Of a stretch of DNA of 64,000 nucleotides, positions 8,282 through 16,436 are shown piece by piece (position 1 is the stretch's first letter; the number at the start of each line of letters is the position of its first letter). Location of the stretch: positions 110,433 to 174,432 of the forward strand of contig CAWEYC010000050.1 in the NCBI GenBank assembly GCA_963813195.1, read 5' to 3'. This stretch comes from Roseiarcus sp963813195 (GTDB taxonomy: Bacteria; Pseudomonadota; Alphaproteobacteria; Rhizobiales; Beijerinckiaceae). The translations under genes were made by a program, and so were the position numbers. Under the pieces are notes generated by a model. That model saw only the letters and a list, made by a program, of their open reading frames with translations. It did not search any database and was not told where the DNA came from.

Positions 8282-8829
8282 GAACGCCTCCACCAATTCT
8301 AGGTTACCGGACAACCTCGCAACGGCCTCGATGTCGTCGCGAACGATTGGCCGCGAACGCGTCAGCCCGCGCCCGCCTTTAGAATTGCACAAAACTGGAC
8401 CTTCGTCTTGCTCAGGTTTCCGGCGTTAAGTCTTGACCCGCGGACCGCACCCATAGTTCATGGAATCCAGGCTTGCGTTAAATAACAATATCTGTACGTA
8501 TAGACCTTTCCCAGTGCAGCTCGATACTTTCGGTGGCGAGCCCGCCGGGTCTGGGTCGTCCCGCGGCGCACGGCGGCGAATGGGCTTGCAACCTCTTGAT
8601 ATTTGGCCGCACTCGCCAGAAATCGGCGGCGCCGCGGGAACCGCCGCCTGGGCGGGTAGTTTTCATTTCCTTCCGGGCGTGAAATAGGCGCCCGGCAGTG
8701 TGCCGCCCCGCCGGCCTGGAAACCGCCCAAATCCCTTCATCATTCTTTACGTTCGGACGGATAGCGCGAAACCTTCCGGCGCTAGCGTCCTCGATACGGC
8801 GCATCCCGCCGTCGATGAAGGAGATCGTC
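8282..8829. other. Intergenic region, about 550 bases, divergent promoters
   Basis: No gene is supported. It must hold the promoters of the PsiF-like gene (leftwards) and of the Spy-like gene (rightwards). A perfect 7-bp hairpin, CCGGGCG at 8673-8679 with CGCCCGG at 8689-8695 and a 9-base loop, lies about 135 bases before the Spy-like start and may be a leader structure or an operator. Short frames here lack ribosome binding sites and coding character. Confidence 0.5.
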
Positions 8830-9432
8830 ATGACCGATATCGACAACATCCCGTTGCGGCCCGAACCCCCGTTGCAGGAACCGCGATCGGAAAGTGCGAA
8901 GAGCGGCCCTTCCCCATGGCCGCGCACGCTGGCGATAGTTGGCGTACTCGCCTGCGGCGCCGCGCTTGGCGTCGGAGGCTTCGCGGCTGCGGCCGGGATG
9001 GAGCACATGGAGCATATGGTCCGGGGGCAGGGCGCAACCCTGGCGTTGGTTCAGAGCGGCGTCGCGCGTGTGCTCGATGGGATCGGCGCAACCGCGGCGG
9101 AGGAGGCCAAGATCCACGACATCATCGCCGCCAAGTTCGCCGAGGTCGCGCCCAACACCGAGGACCACGAAGCGCTGCGCAAGCGGGCCTTGGAACTGTT
9201 CGCCGCGCCGACCATCGACCGCGCCGCCGTCGAGCGCCTCCGCTCGGACGTCGTCGCGATGTTCGATACGAGGACGAAGAACTTCGTCAGCGCCGCGATC
9301 GACGTTGCGGACCAGCTCACGCCCGAGCAACGCACGAAGCTCGTCGCCGAACTCGCGGAGATGCGGGGTCTCGGCGGCATGCTCGGCGAGCACCCCGGCG
9401 GCGGGTCTGACAGCGCGCCCGGCAAAGACTAG
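8830..9432 (+). CDS. Spy/CpxP-like periplasmic sensor or chaperone, membrane-anchored
   Basis: 200-residue protein with a Pro-rich cytoplasmic N-terminus (1-30), one membrane segment at about 32-55 (TLAIVGVLACGAALGVGGFA), a His/Met-rich stretch MEHMEHMVRG just after it, and an all-helical periplasmic part. The DQLTPEQRTKLV segment is the LTxxQ-type motif of the Spy/CpxP/heavy-metal-sensor group. AAGGAG six bases before the ATG at 8830 decides the start. It is followed within 25 bases by an OmpR-type regulator and its kinase, so it is probably the accessory sensor or output of that pair. Known relatives sense envelope stress or bind Cu, Ni or Co; the His/Met cluster fits metal binding but does not prove it. 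Confidence 0.75.
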   Translation: MTDIDNIPLRPEPPLQEPRSESAKSGPSPWPRTLAIVGVLACGAALGVGGFAAAAGMEHMEHMVRGQGATLALVQSGVARVLDGIGATAAEEAKIHDIIAAKFAEVAPNTEDHEALRKRALELFAAPTIDRAAVERLRSDVVAMFDTRTKNFVSAAIDVADQLTPEQRTKLVAELAEMRGLGGMLGEHPGGGSDSAPGKD

Positions 9433-9455
9433 ACATCTTCGTGTTCGGAAGCGCC

Positions 9456-10157
9456 ATGGCGGAGCGGCTGCTCATCATCGACGACGACGCGAGGCTGGCC
9501 GCCATGGTGTCGGACTATTTGACCGCCGCTGGTTTCGTCGTCGATTGCCGCTTCACCGGCGGCGAAGGTCTCGCCGCGCTCGACGGGGGAACTTTCGACG
9601 CGGTCATCCTCGACGTGATGCTGCCGGATATCGACGGCTTCGAAGTCTGCCGCAGGATTCGCGCGCAGGCGCCGACGCCGGTTCTGATGTTGACGGCGCG
9701 CGGCGAGGAATTGGACCGGATTGTCGGGCTCGAGATCGGCGCCGACGACTATCTCCCCAAGCCCTTCAGCCCCCGCGAGCTGCAAGCGCGGATTCGCGCG
9801 ATTCTCCGACGTGGGCGCCTGCCCGCCCGCGCTGACGAGGCGGCGTTGCGTTTCGGCCGTCTCCAGATCGATCGCGAATCGCGCATGGTGCGGGTCGACG
9901 GCGAAGAGAAGACGCTCACCAGCTACCAGTTTGATCTGCTCGCCGTTCTCGCCGACAATGCAGGGCGCGTGCTCAACCGGGAGCGGCTCATGGACCTCGT
10001 CAAGGGTGAGGAGCCCGAATCCTTCGACCGCTCCGTCGACGTCCATATTTCGCGCATCCGTTCCGCGATCGAGGACGATCCCAAGCATCCCCGCCGCATC
10101 ATCACCGTGCGCGGCGCCGGCTATGTCTTCGCCAAGAAGCAGGACGGCGAGCCATGA
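9456..10157 (+). CDS. OmpR/PhoB-family response regulator
   Basis: 233-residue DNA-binding response regulator. The receiver domain (1-115) has the acidic pair in LLIIDDDARL, phospho-acceptor Asp53 in VILDVMLPDIDGFEV, Thr80 in MLTARGEE and Lys102 in LPKPFSPREL. The C-terminal winged helix (about 130-230) includes LTSYQFDLLAVLADNAGRVL, SFDRSVDVHISRIRSAI and TVRGAGYVF. The ATG at 9456 with GGAAG upstream is preferred to the GTG at 9441. The following kinase gene overlaps its stop by ATGA, so the two are co-translated. Closest in layout to CpxR/RstA-type regulators. Confidence 0.93.
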   Translation: MAERLLIIDDDARLAAMVSDYLTAAGFVVDCRFTGGEGLAALDGGTFDAVILDVMLPDIDGFEVCRRIRAQAPTPVLMLTARGEELDRIVGLEIGADDYLPKPFSPRELQARIRAILRRGRLPARADEAALRFGRLQIDRESRMVRVDGEEKTLTSYQFDLLAVLADNAGRVLNRERLMDLVKGEEPESFDRSVDVHISRIRSAIEDDPKHPRRIITVRGAGYVFAKKQDGEP

Positions 10158-11437
10158 TCGTCGCGCGCCGGCGGCTGTTCTGGAAAGTCTATTTGACTCT
10201 GCTGTCGAGTCTCGTCGCCGTCGCGTTCCTGATGGGCGGACTGTGGTCGGTGATCGGCGAAAGTCCCCGCGAGAGTTGGGGCGAGGTTCATACTCCGCTC
10301 GACGACTGGAACCCTCCCCAGCGCGACGACCCGCCAGGCGCGGTCGCCGCCGCATTGAAGCGGCTCGGCGAAGAAATCGGCGCCGACATATCCGTCTACG
10401 ACGCGGACGGGATGCTCGCCGCGTCGCGTGGCAAGCCAATCATGCTTGCGGCGGATGCGGGCAATCGCGGCGACATGCGAGCGCCGATCATGCGCGTCGA
10501 CCTTTCGGACGGGCGCGCGGTGCTGGCGCGGCTGCACTGGCCCGGCCCAAGCCCGAGACTCCGCATCCTCTCGATCGTGCTCGTCGTGGCCTGTGGCGTC
10601 GGGCTCGCCGCCTTTCCCATCACGGCGAGGCTCACCCGGCGCCTCGAGGACCTGCGCTCGGGCGTCGAGCGATGGGGCGCCGGCACGCTGGCGCTGCGCG
10701 TCGACGACACCGGCCACGACGAGGTCGCCGTGGTCGCCCGGACGTTCAACGCCGCGGCTGGGCGCGTCGAGGATCTGCTGACCTCGCAAAAGGCGTTGCT
10801 GGCCAACGCCAGTCATGAATTGCGATCGCCGCTGGCGCGTCTGCGCATCGCCATCGAACTCTGGTTCGCTCAGCCAGGACCGGAGATGCAGGCGGAGATC
10901 GTGCGCAACCTCGCCGAGAGCGATCAACTGGTCGAGGAGATCCTGCTCGCCAGTCGCCTCGACCATGTCGGTACGCTTGTCGCGCGCACGGCGCCCGTCG
11001 ACATCCTGGGCCTCGCGGCCGAGGAAGCGGCGCGCCTCGAAGCGGGCGTCGCCTGCGTGTCCGAGGGCGGCCATTCGCTCGAGATCGAAGGCGAGGCGGC
11101 CCTGCTGCGGCGGCTGATCCGGAACCTGCTGGAAAACGCCGCCAAACACGGGCGCCCGCCCATCCGCATCGCCGTGATGCGTCACGACAATGCGGCGCGC
11201 GTCGTCGTCTCCGACGGCGGGGAGGGCATCGCGCCGGCGGAGCGCGAGCGGGTGTTCGAGCCATTCTACCGGCCCGCCGGGCGGGCGGAATCGTCCGGCG
11301 GATGGGGCCTCGGGCTGTCGCTGGTGCGCCAGATCGCCAAACGCCACGGCGGGGCGGCCTTCTGCGAAGCGGAACCGGGGGGCGGTAGCCGCTTCGTGGT
11401 CGATCTCGCGATGAGGAGAGGGGCAGCGGAGATCTGA
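10154..11437 (+). CDS. HAMP sensor histidine kinase (CpxA-like)
   Basis: 427-residue inner-membrane kinase, partner of the preceding regulator. Membrane segments at about 10-33 and 135-157 enclose a roughly 100-residue periplasmic sensor region. A HAMP linker follows (ITARLTRRLEDLRSGVERW), then the H box LLANASHELRSPLARLRI with His221, the N box LIRNLLENAAKHGRPP, the G1 box VVSDGGEGIAPAERERVFEP, and G2 in GGWGLGLSLVRQIAKRHGG. All catalytic boxes are intact. The order Spy-like protein, regulator, kinase resembles the Cpx envelope-stress circuit, in which the periplasmic protein restrains the kinase. It converges on ftsK with a 45-base gap. Confidence 0.93.
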   Translation: MIVARRRLFWKVYLTLLSSLVAVAFLMGGLWSVIGESPRESWGEVHTPLDDWNPPQRDDPPGAVAAALKRLGEEIGADISVYDADGMLAASRGKPIMLAADAGNRGDMRAPIMRVDLSDGRAVLARLHWPGPSPRLRILSIVLVVACGVGLAAFPITARLTRRLEDLRSGVERWGAGTLALRVDDTGHDEVAVVARTFNAAAGRVEDLLTSQKALLANASHELRSPLARLRIAIELWFAQPGPEMQAEIVRNLAESDQLVEEILLASRLDHVGTLVARTAPVDILGLAAEEAARLEAGVACVSEGGHSLEIEGEAALLRRLIRNLLENAAKHGRPPIRIAVMRHDNAARVVVSDGGEGIAPAERERVFEPFYRPAGRAESSGGWGLGLSLVRQIAKRHGGAAFCEAEPGGGSRFVVDLAMRRGAAEI

Positions 11438-11482
11438 GAGCGGTCGGATCGCGCGCCGCTTCGCCGCCCAGAGCCTTCGCCG

Positions 11483-14065
11483 TCACTCGTCCTCGTCGCC
11501 GGCGAAAGCCCCCCGGTCCACCCCATTCCCGATCAGGATCTCCCGCTTGCCCGCGTGGTTGGCGGGGCTGACGACGCCCTCCTTCTCCATGCGCTCCACC
11601 AGCGAAGCGGCCTTGTTGTAGCCGACGGAGAGGCGGCGCTGGATGTAGCTCGTCGAGACCTTGCGGTCGCGCAGCACGATGTTGACCGCGCGGTCGTAAT
11701 AGTCGCCCGCTTCCTCGGCGTCCATGGTGCCGAGCGATCCAGCGGGCGCGGCGTCGACATCGTCGTCCTCCGATGCCTCCTCCTCGGTGATCGAGGCCAA
11801 ATATTCCGGCTGGCCTTGCGTCTTCAGGTGGGCGACGATCTTCTCCACTTCGTCGTCGGCGACGAAGGGTCCGTGGACGCGCGAGATGCGGCCGCCGCCC
11901 GCCATGTACAGCATGTCGCCCTGGCCGAGCAGTTGCTCGGCGCCCTGTTCGCCGAGGATCGTGCGGCTGTCGATCTTGCTCGTCACCTGGAAGGAGATGC
12001 GGGTCGGGAAATTCGCCTTGATGGTGCCGGTGATGACGTCGACCGAGGGACGCTGGGTCGCCATGATGAGATGGATGCCGGCGGCGCGCGCCATTTGCGC
12101 GAGGCGCTGGATCGCGCCCTCGATGTCCTTGCCGGCGACCATCATAAGGTCGGCCATTTCGTCGACGACCACGACGATGAACGGCAGTTCGGCGAGATCC
12201 ATCTCCTCCTGCTCGTAGATCGCTTCCCCGGTCTCGCGGTCAAAGCCGGTCTGCACCGTGCGCGTGATCGCCTCGCCCTTGGTTGCCGCCTCGGCGACGC
12301 GTGCGTTGAAGCCGTCGATGTTGCGCACGCCGACCTTGGACATCTTCTTGTAGCGATCCTCCATTTCGCGCACCGCCCACTTCAGCGCGATGACCGCCTT
12401 CTTTGGATCGGTGACGACCGGGGTCAGCAGGTGCGGAATGCCGTCGTAGACGGAAAGCTCGAGCATTTTCGGATCGACCATGATGAGCCGGCATTGCTCG
12501 GGCTTGAGGCGATAGAGCAGGCTCAGCACCATCGTGTTGATCGCCACCGATTTGCCCGAGCCGGTGGTGCCGGCGACCAGGAGATGCGGCATGCGCGCGA
12601 GATCGACGATCACCGGCTCGCCGCCGATTGTCTTGCCGAGCGCGATGGCGAGGCGGTGCTTGGATTTCTCGAAGTCCTGGCTCGCCAGCAATTCGCGCAG
12701 GTACACCGTTTCGCGCCGCTGGTTCGGCAGTTCGATGCCGATGGCGTTGCGACCTTGGACGACCGCCACGCGCGCCGAGATCGCCGACATCGAGCGCGCG
12801 ATGTCGTCCGCCAGGCCGATGACGCGCGACGACTTGATGCCAGGGGCGGGTTCGAGTTCGTAGAGGGTGACGACCGGGCCGGGGCGCACGTTGATGATTT
12901 CGCCCTTGACGCCGAAGTCGTCGAGGACGCCCTCCAGGAGCCGCGCATTCTGTTCCAGCGCATCCTCGGAGATCTTCGAGGCGACGAGCTTCTTGGGCTC
13001 GGCGAGCATCGCGAGCGGCGGCAACTGATAGGCGGCGCGGTCGAGCAGCGAAAGCTGGGCTTCGTTGATCGCGCGCCGCCCGGCCTTGAGCGCGCCGGCC
13101 GCAGGGGCGACGCGCGAAGGAGCCGCTGCGGCGCTTGGTCCCGGCGTCGGCGGGGCCGATGCCGCGGGGCCGCCCTGGCGGTTCATCGGCGGTTCGGCGC
13201 GGGCGTCGGCTTTCGGGGCGAAAGCGGCGAGGTCGACGGCGAAATCCTCATGCTCCCGATTGAGCCAAGGGGCGCGCGCCGCCGGTCCGGCGGGGGCGGC
13301 GCGGATCGTCTTGCGCGTGAACAGACGGCGCAGCGCGCTCTTGAGGCTCAGCGTGGTGTGGATGACCGCGCCGATCGAGACCAGTCCGAGGCCGGGCTCG
13401 CCGTCGCCGTCTTCGTCGTCGCCGTCGTAGCGCTCAGGCGCGCGTCGGCCCGGCGCGGCCTTGGCGATCGGCGCCGCCTCCTCGGTTTCGGCCTCGCCGG
13501 GCGGCATCAGGTGGTAGCCAGCCGCGGCGGTCAGCGCGAGGATGGCCAAGGCCGCCAGCCCCAAACCGGTCAGCGCCATTCCAAGCGCCGAGCCCGAGAG
13601 AAAATATCGCGGCGCCCACAGCACCGCATCGCCGACCACGCCGCCGAGGCCGGTCGGCAATGGCCAACTTGCCGGCGCGGGCAGCAAGGAAGCGCAACCG
13701 GCCGCCGTCGTCGTCCCCGCGAGCCAGAGCACGAGTTTGTTGCGGAACCGGTCGAGGTGCTTCTCCGTGACGAGCCGCCATCCCCAGAAGGCGGGCGCGA
13801 TCAGCGCGGCGACACAGGCGAGGCCGAAAAACTGCATCGCGATATCGGCGACAATCGCGCCCGGTCGGCCGAGGAGGTTGTGGATCGGCGTCGCTGTCGC
13901 GTGATTGAGGCTGGGGTCGGCGACCGACCAGGTCAGCAGCGCGGCGCAGGACGCCGCCAGGCACGCGAGGACGCCGACGCCGATCAGTTCGGCCGCCCGG
14001 CGTTTCGGCATTTCGCGCAGCGGTTCGGGGAGATAATCGAGAAACGTGAACGTCGTCGTACGCAT
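11483..14065 (-). CDS. ftsK: DNA translocase FtsK
   Basis: Septal DNA pump that clears chromosomes during division and activates XerCD at dif. 860 residues. The N-terminal 200 residues hold about four membrane segments that anchor it at the septum; a Pro/Ala-rich linker spans about 205-350, short for FtsK and typical of alphaproteobacteria. The motor has Walker A VAGTTGSGKSVAIN at about 495-505 and Walker B FIVVVVDEMADLMMV near 630. The C-terminal gamma domain (about 785-845, STSYIQRRLSVGYNKAASLV) is the winged helix that reads KOPS sequences. Complete. Its usual downstream neighbour lolA is here displaced by 4.4 kb. Confidence 0.96.
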   Translation of the reverse strand: MRTTTFTFLDYLPEPLREMPKRRAAELIGVGVLACLAASCAALLTWSVADPSLNHATATPIHNLLGRPGAIVADIAMQFFGLACVAALIAPAFWGWRLVTEKHLDRFRNKLVLWLAGTTTAAGCASLLPAPASWPLPTGLGGVVGDAVLWAPRYFLSGSALGMALTGLGLAALAILALTAAAGYHLMPPGEAETEEAAPIAKAAPGRRAPERYDGDDEDGDGEPGLGLVSIGAVIHTTLSLKSALRRLFTRKTIRAAPAGPAARAPWLNREHEDFAVDLAAFAPKADARAEPPMNRQGGPAASAPPTPGPSAAAAPSRVAPAAGALKAGRRAINEAQLSLLDRAAYQLPPLAMLAEPKKLVASKISEDALEQNARLLEGVLDDFGVKGEIINVRPGPVVTLYELEPAPGIKSSRVIGLADDIARSMSAISARVAVVQGRNAIGIELPNQRRETVYLRELLASQDFEKSKHRLAIALGKTIGGEPVIVDLARMPHLLVAGTTGSGKSVAINTMVLSLLYRLKPEQCRLIMVDPKMLELSVYDGIPHLLTPVVTDPKKAVIALKWAVREMEDRYKKMSKVGVRNIDGFNARVAEAATKGEAITRTVQTGFDRETGEAIYEQEEMDLAELPFIVVVVDEMADLMMVAGKDIEGAIQRLAQMARAAGIHLIMATQRPSVDVITGTIKANFPTRISFQVTSKIDSRTILGEQGAEQLLGQGDMLYMAGGGRISRVHGPFVADDEVEKIVAHLKTQGQPEYLASITEEEASEDDDVDAAPAGSLGTMDAEEAGDYYDRAVNIVLRDRKVSTSYIQRRLSVGYNKAASLVERMEKEGVVSPANHAGKREILIGNGVDRGAFAGDEDE

Positions 14066-14198
14066 GAGACATAACCGCTCAGCCGAAGCCGCGGCGTCCG
14101 CCGCCGCTCGATCAGCGAAGCTAGGCTGGCTGAGTTAATGTCGCCCTAACCATAACGCTTTTCGCGGGTTTCCTGGCGCGCCGCCGGCCGCCGCGAGC

Positions 14199-14228
14199 AA
14201 AAAAAATGGACGCCCGATGGGGCGTCCA
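14199..14228 (-). terminator. Rho-independent terminator of glnK-amtB
   Basis: On the minus strand a 9-bp perfect stem (TGGACGCCC / GGGCGTCCA, positions 14220-14228 with 14207-14215, 4-base loop) is followed directly by eight Ts (14199-14206). It lies 53 bases after the amtB stop and before ftsK, so the glnK-amtB transcript is separated from ftsK. Confidence 0.9.
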
Positions 14229-14280
14229 AGTTGGGAGGAAACCTGGAGCCGGCGGCGCGAGGCCGCCGGGTCTGGATAGG

Positions 14281-15810
14281 TTACTGCACGACCTCGCCGT
14301 GCAGCGCGAGATCGAGGCCATCGCGCTCGACCTCGTCGCTGACGCGCAGACCGATCGTAACATCGATGATCTTGAGAATGATCAGCGAGACGACCGCGTC
14401 GTAGACGACGACGGTGCCGATGCCGATGAGCTGATTGATCACCTGGCCCGGATTGCCCTCGATGAGACCGGAGTGGCCGCTATATTCGTTGATCGCGAAT
14501 ACGCCGGTCAGGATCGCGCCGATGATGCCGCCGACGCCATGGACGCCGAAGCAATCGAGGGCGTCGTCATAGCCGAAGACGTGCTTGAGCGCGGTGGCGC
14601 CGAGATAGCAGCCGACGCCGCAGGCGACGCCGATCACCATCGAGCCGACCGGGCCGACATAGCCCGAAGCCGGAGTGATCGCCACGAGGCCGGCGACCGC
14701 GCCCGAGCAGATGCCGATGACCGTCGGCTTGCCGCGATGGGCCCATTCGACGAACATCCAGGTCAAAGCGGCGACCGCGGTGGCGATCTGCGTGACGGTC
14801 ATCGCCATGCCCGCCTGCACGCCGGCGCTCACCGCCGAACCGGCGTTGAAGCCGAACCAGCCGACCCACAGCAGGCCCGCGCCGATGAAGGTGAGGACCA
14901 TGTTGTGTCCCGGTCCCGTGTCGCGGCGCTTGCCGAGCATGATCGCGGTCACCAGACCGGCGACGCCGGCGTTGATGTGGACGACCGTGCCGCCGGCGAA
15001 GTCGAGCACAACCTTCCATCCGGTGAAGTTGCCCTTGGCGTCGACGTTGGCGGTCGAGAACATGCCGTCCGGGCCCCAGACCCAATGCGCGACCGGCGCG
15101 TAGACGCAGATCGCCCAAAGTCCGATGAACCACAGCATCGCCGAGAACTTCATGCGCTCGGCGAAGGCGCCCGCGATGAGGGCCGGCGTGATGATCGCGA
15201 AGGTCATCTGGAAGCACATGTAGACGGTTTCGGGAATCGTCGGCGCGAGACCGTTGGGATTGCCGATGCCGCCGTTGTTCACGTCGCTGAGAATTCCTTG
15301 CAGGAATACCCGGCTGAACCCGCCGATGAATCCGCCGCCGGGGGTAAACGCGAGGCTGTACGTGACGATCGCGTAGATCACGGTCACGAGGCAAGTGATC
15401 GCGAAGCTGGTCATCACGGTGTCGCCGACGTTCTTCTTGCGAACCATGCCGCCGTAGAACAGGCCGAGGCCCGGGATGGTCATCATCAGCACGAGCGCGA
15501 CAGAGGTCAGCATCCACGCCGTGTCGCCCGAATTGGGCGTGCACTTGGCCATGACCGTGGCCGAACACGCCGGGGGACCAGCGGGAGCGGCGGCGGCCGG
15601 CGCCGCTGCTGCGGGAGCGGCCGGCGCGGGCGTGGCGGCGGCGTCGGGCGTCGCGGCGGCCGCGGGAGTTGGGGTGGCCGCAGGCGTCGCCGCTGCTGCG
15701 GGCGTGGCGGGCGCGTTGTCCGCCCGCGAGGGCGCGGGCGCGGCGAAGCCGATCAGTGCGGCGATCGCCAGCGCCGGCGCCAAGCCGGTGAAAAACCGAG
15801 GCAGTTTCAT
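14281..15810 (-). CDS. amtB: Ammonium transporter
   Basis: Inner-membrane ammonium channel, 509 residues, trimeric in the family. A signal-like first helix (FFTGLAPALAIAALIGFAAP) is followed by an unusually long Ala/Pro/Thr-rich stretch at about 28-78, then the eleven-helix channel. Hallmarks: GLGLFYGGMVRKKNVGDT, the first pore histidine in VVHINAGVAG, FGFNAGSAVSAG, and the second pore histidine in DCFGVHGVGGIIG. It is translated after glnK with a 38-base gap, the standard pair in which GlnK plugs the channel when nitrogen is plentiful. The operon has a sigma-54 promoter before glnK and a strong terminator after amtB. Confidence 0.95.
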   Translation of the reverse strand: MKLPRFFTGLAPALAIAALIGFAAPAPSRADNAPATPAAAATPAATPTPAAAATPDAAATPAPAAPAAAAPAAAAPAGPPACSATVMAKCTPNSGDTAWMLTSVALVLMMTIPGLGLFYGGMVRKKNVGDTVMTSFAITCLVTVIYAIVTYSLAFTPGGGFIGGFSRVFLQGILSDVNNGGIGNPNGLAPTIPETVYMCFQMTFAIITPALIAGAFAERMKFSAMLWFIGLWAICVYAPVAHWVWGPDGMFSTANVDAKGNFTGWKVVLDFAGGTVVHINAGVAGLVTAIMLGKRRDTGPGHNMVLTFIGAGLLWVGWFGFNAGSAVSAGVQAGMAMTVTQIATAVAALTWMFVEWAHRGKPTVIGICSGAVAGLVAITPASGYVGPVGSMVIGVACGVGCYLGATALKHVFGYDDALDCFGVHGVGGIIGAILTGVFAINEYSGHSGLIEGNPGQVINQLIGIGTVVVYDAVVSLIILKIIDVTIGLRVSDEVERDGLDLALHGEVVQ

Positions 15811-15848
15811 CGTTCAAGGCTCCAAGTAAAAATGGGTTGGGGTCGCGC

Positions 15849-16187
15849 TCAGAGAGCGTCCTGGTCCTTTTCGCCGGTGCGAATTCGAACCGCCGAGTCG
15901 AGGTTGTAGACAAAGATTTTGCCGTCGCCGATTTGGCCGGTGCGCGCGGCGGCGACGATCGCATCGATCACTTTGTCGACGAGGTCGGTATTGACCGCGA
16001 CTTCGATTTTCAGCTTCGGCAGAAAGCTCACGGCATATTCCGCGCCGCGGTAAATCTCGGTATGGCCCTTCTGCCGGCCATAGCCCTTGACTTCTGTAAC
16101 CGTCAGGCCGTGCACCCCGATGGAGGTCAGCGCGTCGCGCACCTCCTCGAGTTTAAACGGCTTAATGATCGCCATTACGATTTTCAT
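15849..16187 (-). CDS. glnK: Nitrogen regulatory protein PII
   Basis: 112-residue trimeric PII signal protein that senses 2-oxoglutarate, ATP and ADP and, by uridylylation, nitrogen status; it binds AmtB. Begins MKIVMAIIKPFKLEEVRDAL with the PII signature; the uridylylation site Tyr51 is present in TEIYRGAEY, and the C-terminal signature GQIGDGKIFVYNLDSAVRIR is intact. The ATG at 16187 gives the canonical length; the open frame continues to 16292 without similarity. Its linkage to amtB and the sigma-54 promoter about 110 bases upstream mark it as GlnK rather than the glnA-linked GlnB. Confidence 0.96.
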   Translation of the reverse strand: MKIVMAIIKPFKLEEVRDALTSIGVHGLTVTEVKGYGRQKGHTEIYRGAEYAVSFLPKLKIEVAVNTDLVDKVIDAIVAAARTGQIGDGKIFVYNLDSAVRIRTGEKDQDAL

Positions 16188-16194
16188 GTGCCTC

Positions 16195-16211
16195 GCCCCA
16201 TTTTGGGGGGC
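16195..16211 (-). promoter_or_regulatory. Leader hairpin over the glnK ribosome binding site
   Basis: In the minus-strand transcript GCCCC (16207-16211) can pair with GGGGC (16195-16199) across a 7-base loop, placing the purine-rich GGGGCGAGG that precedes the glnK ATG by 5-13 bases inside the stem. This could lower or regulate translation initiation. Seen in sequence; regulatory role is inference. Confidence 0.35.
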
Positions 16212-16296
16212 GCAACGCGCATCAAAAAAGAAACGCGCCTCCCCCTCGTGCAATGCCGACCGGACGCATGATGACGCGCCGCTCGCCGACATCCCC

Positions 16297-16312
16297 TACA
16301 AGGCGTGTGCCA
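16297..16312 (-). promoter_or_regulatory. Sigma-54 (RpoN) promoter of glnK-amtB
   Basis: Read on the minus strand, TGGCAC-ACGCC-TTGTA matches the -24/-12 consensus TGGCAC-N5-TTGCA with one change in the -12 element. Predicted transcription start is near 16285, leaving a leader of about 100 bases before glnK. Nitrogen-regulated sigma-54/NtrC control of glnK-amtB is well established in proteobacteria. Confidence 0.8.
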
Positions 16313-16436
16313 CGCCGGGGGATGACGTTTAAGTCACTGATATCGGGGGTAATTTCGCGTGCGACCGGATGGATGTGGCCGGGCAGAAGCGATATAAAGA
16401 AAGTATATGTCTAAAATCCAGGCGCCTAAATCCTAG

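Noticed and set aside
8458..9008. Minus-strand frames opposite the Spy-like gene
   Set aside because: Opposite to a gene with a strong ribosome site and family motif; no coding signature of their own.
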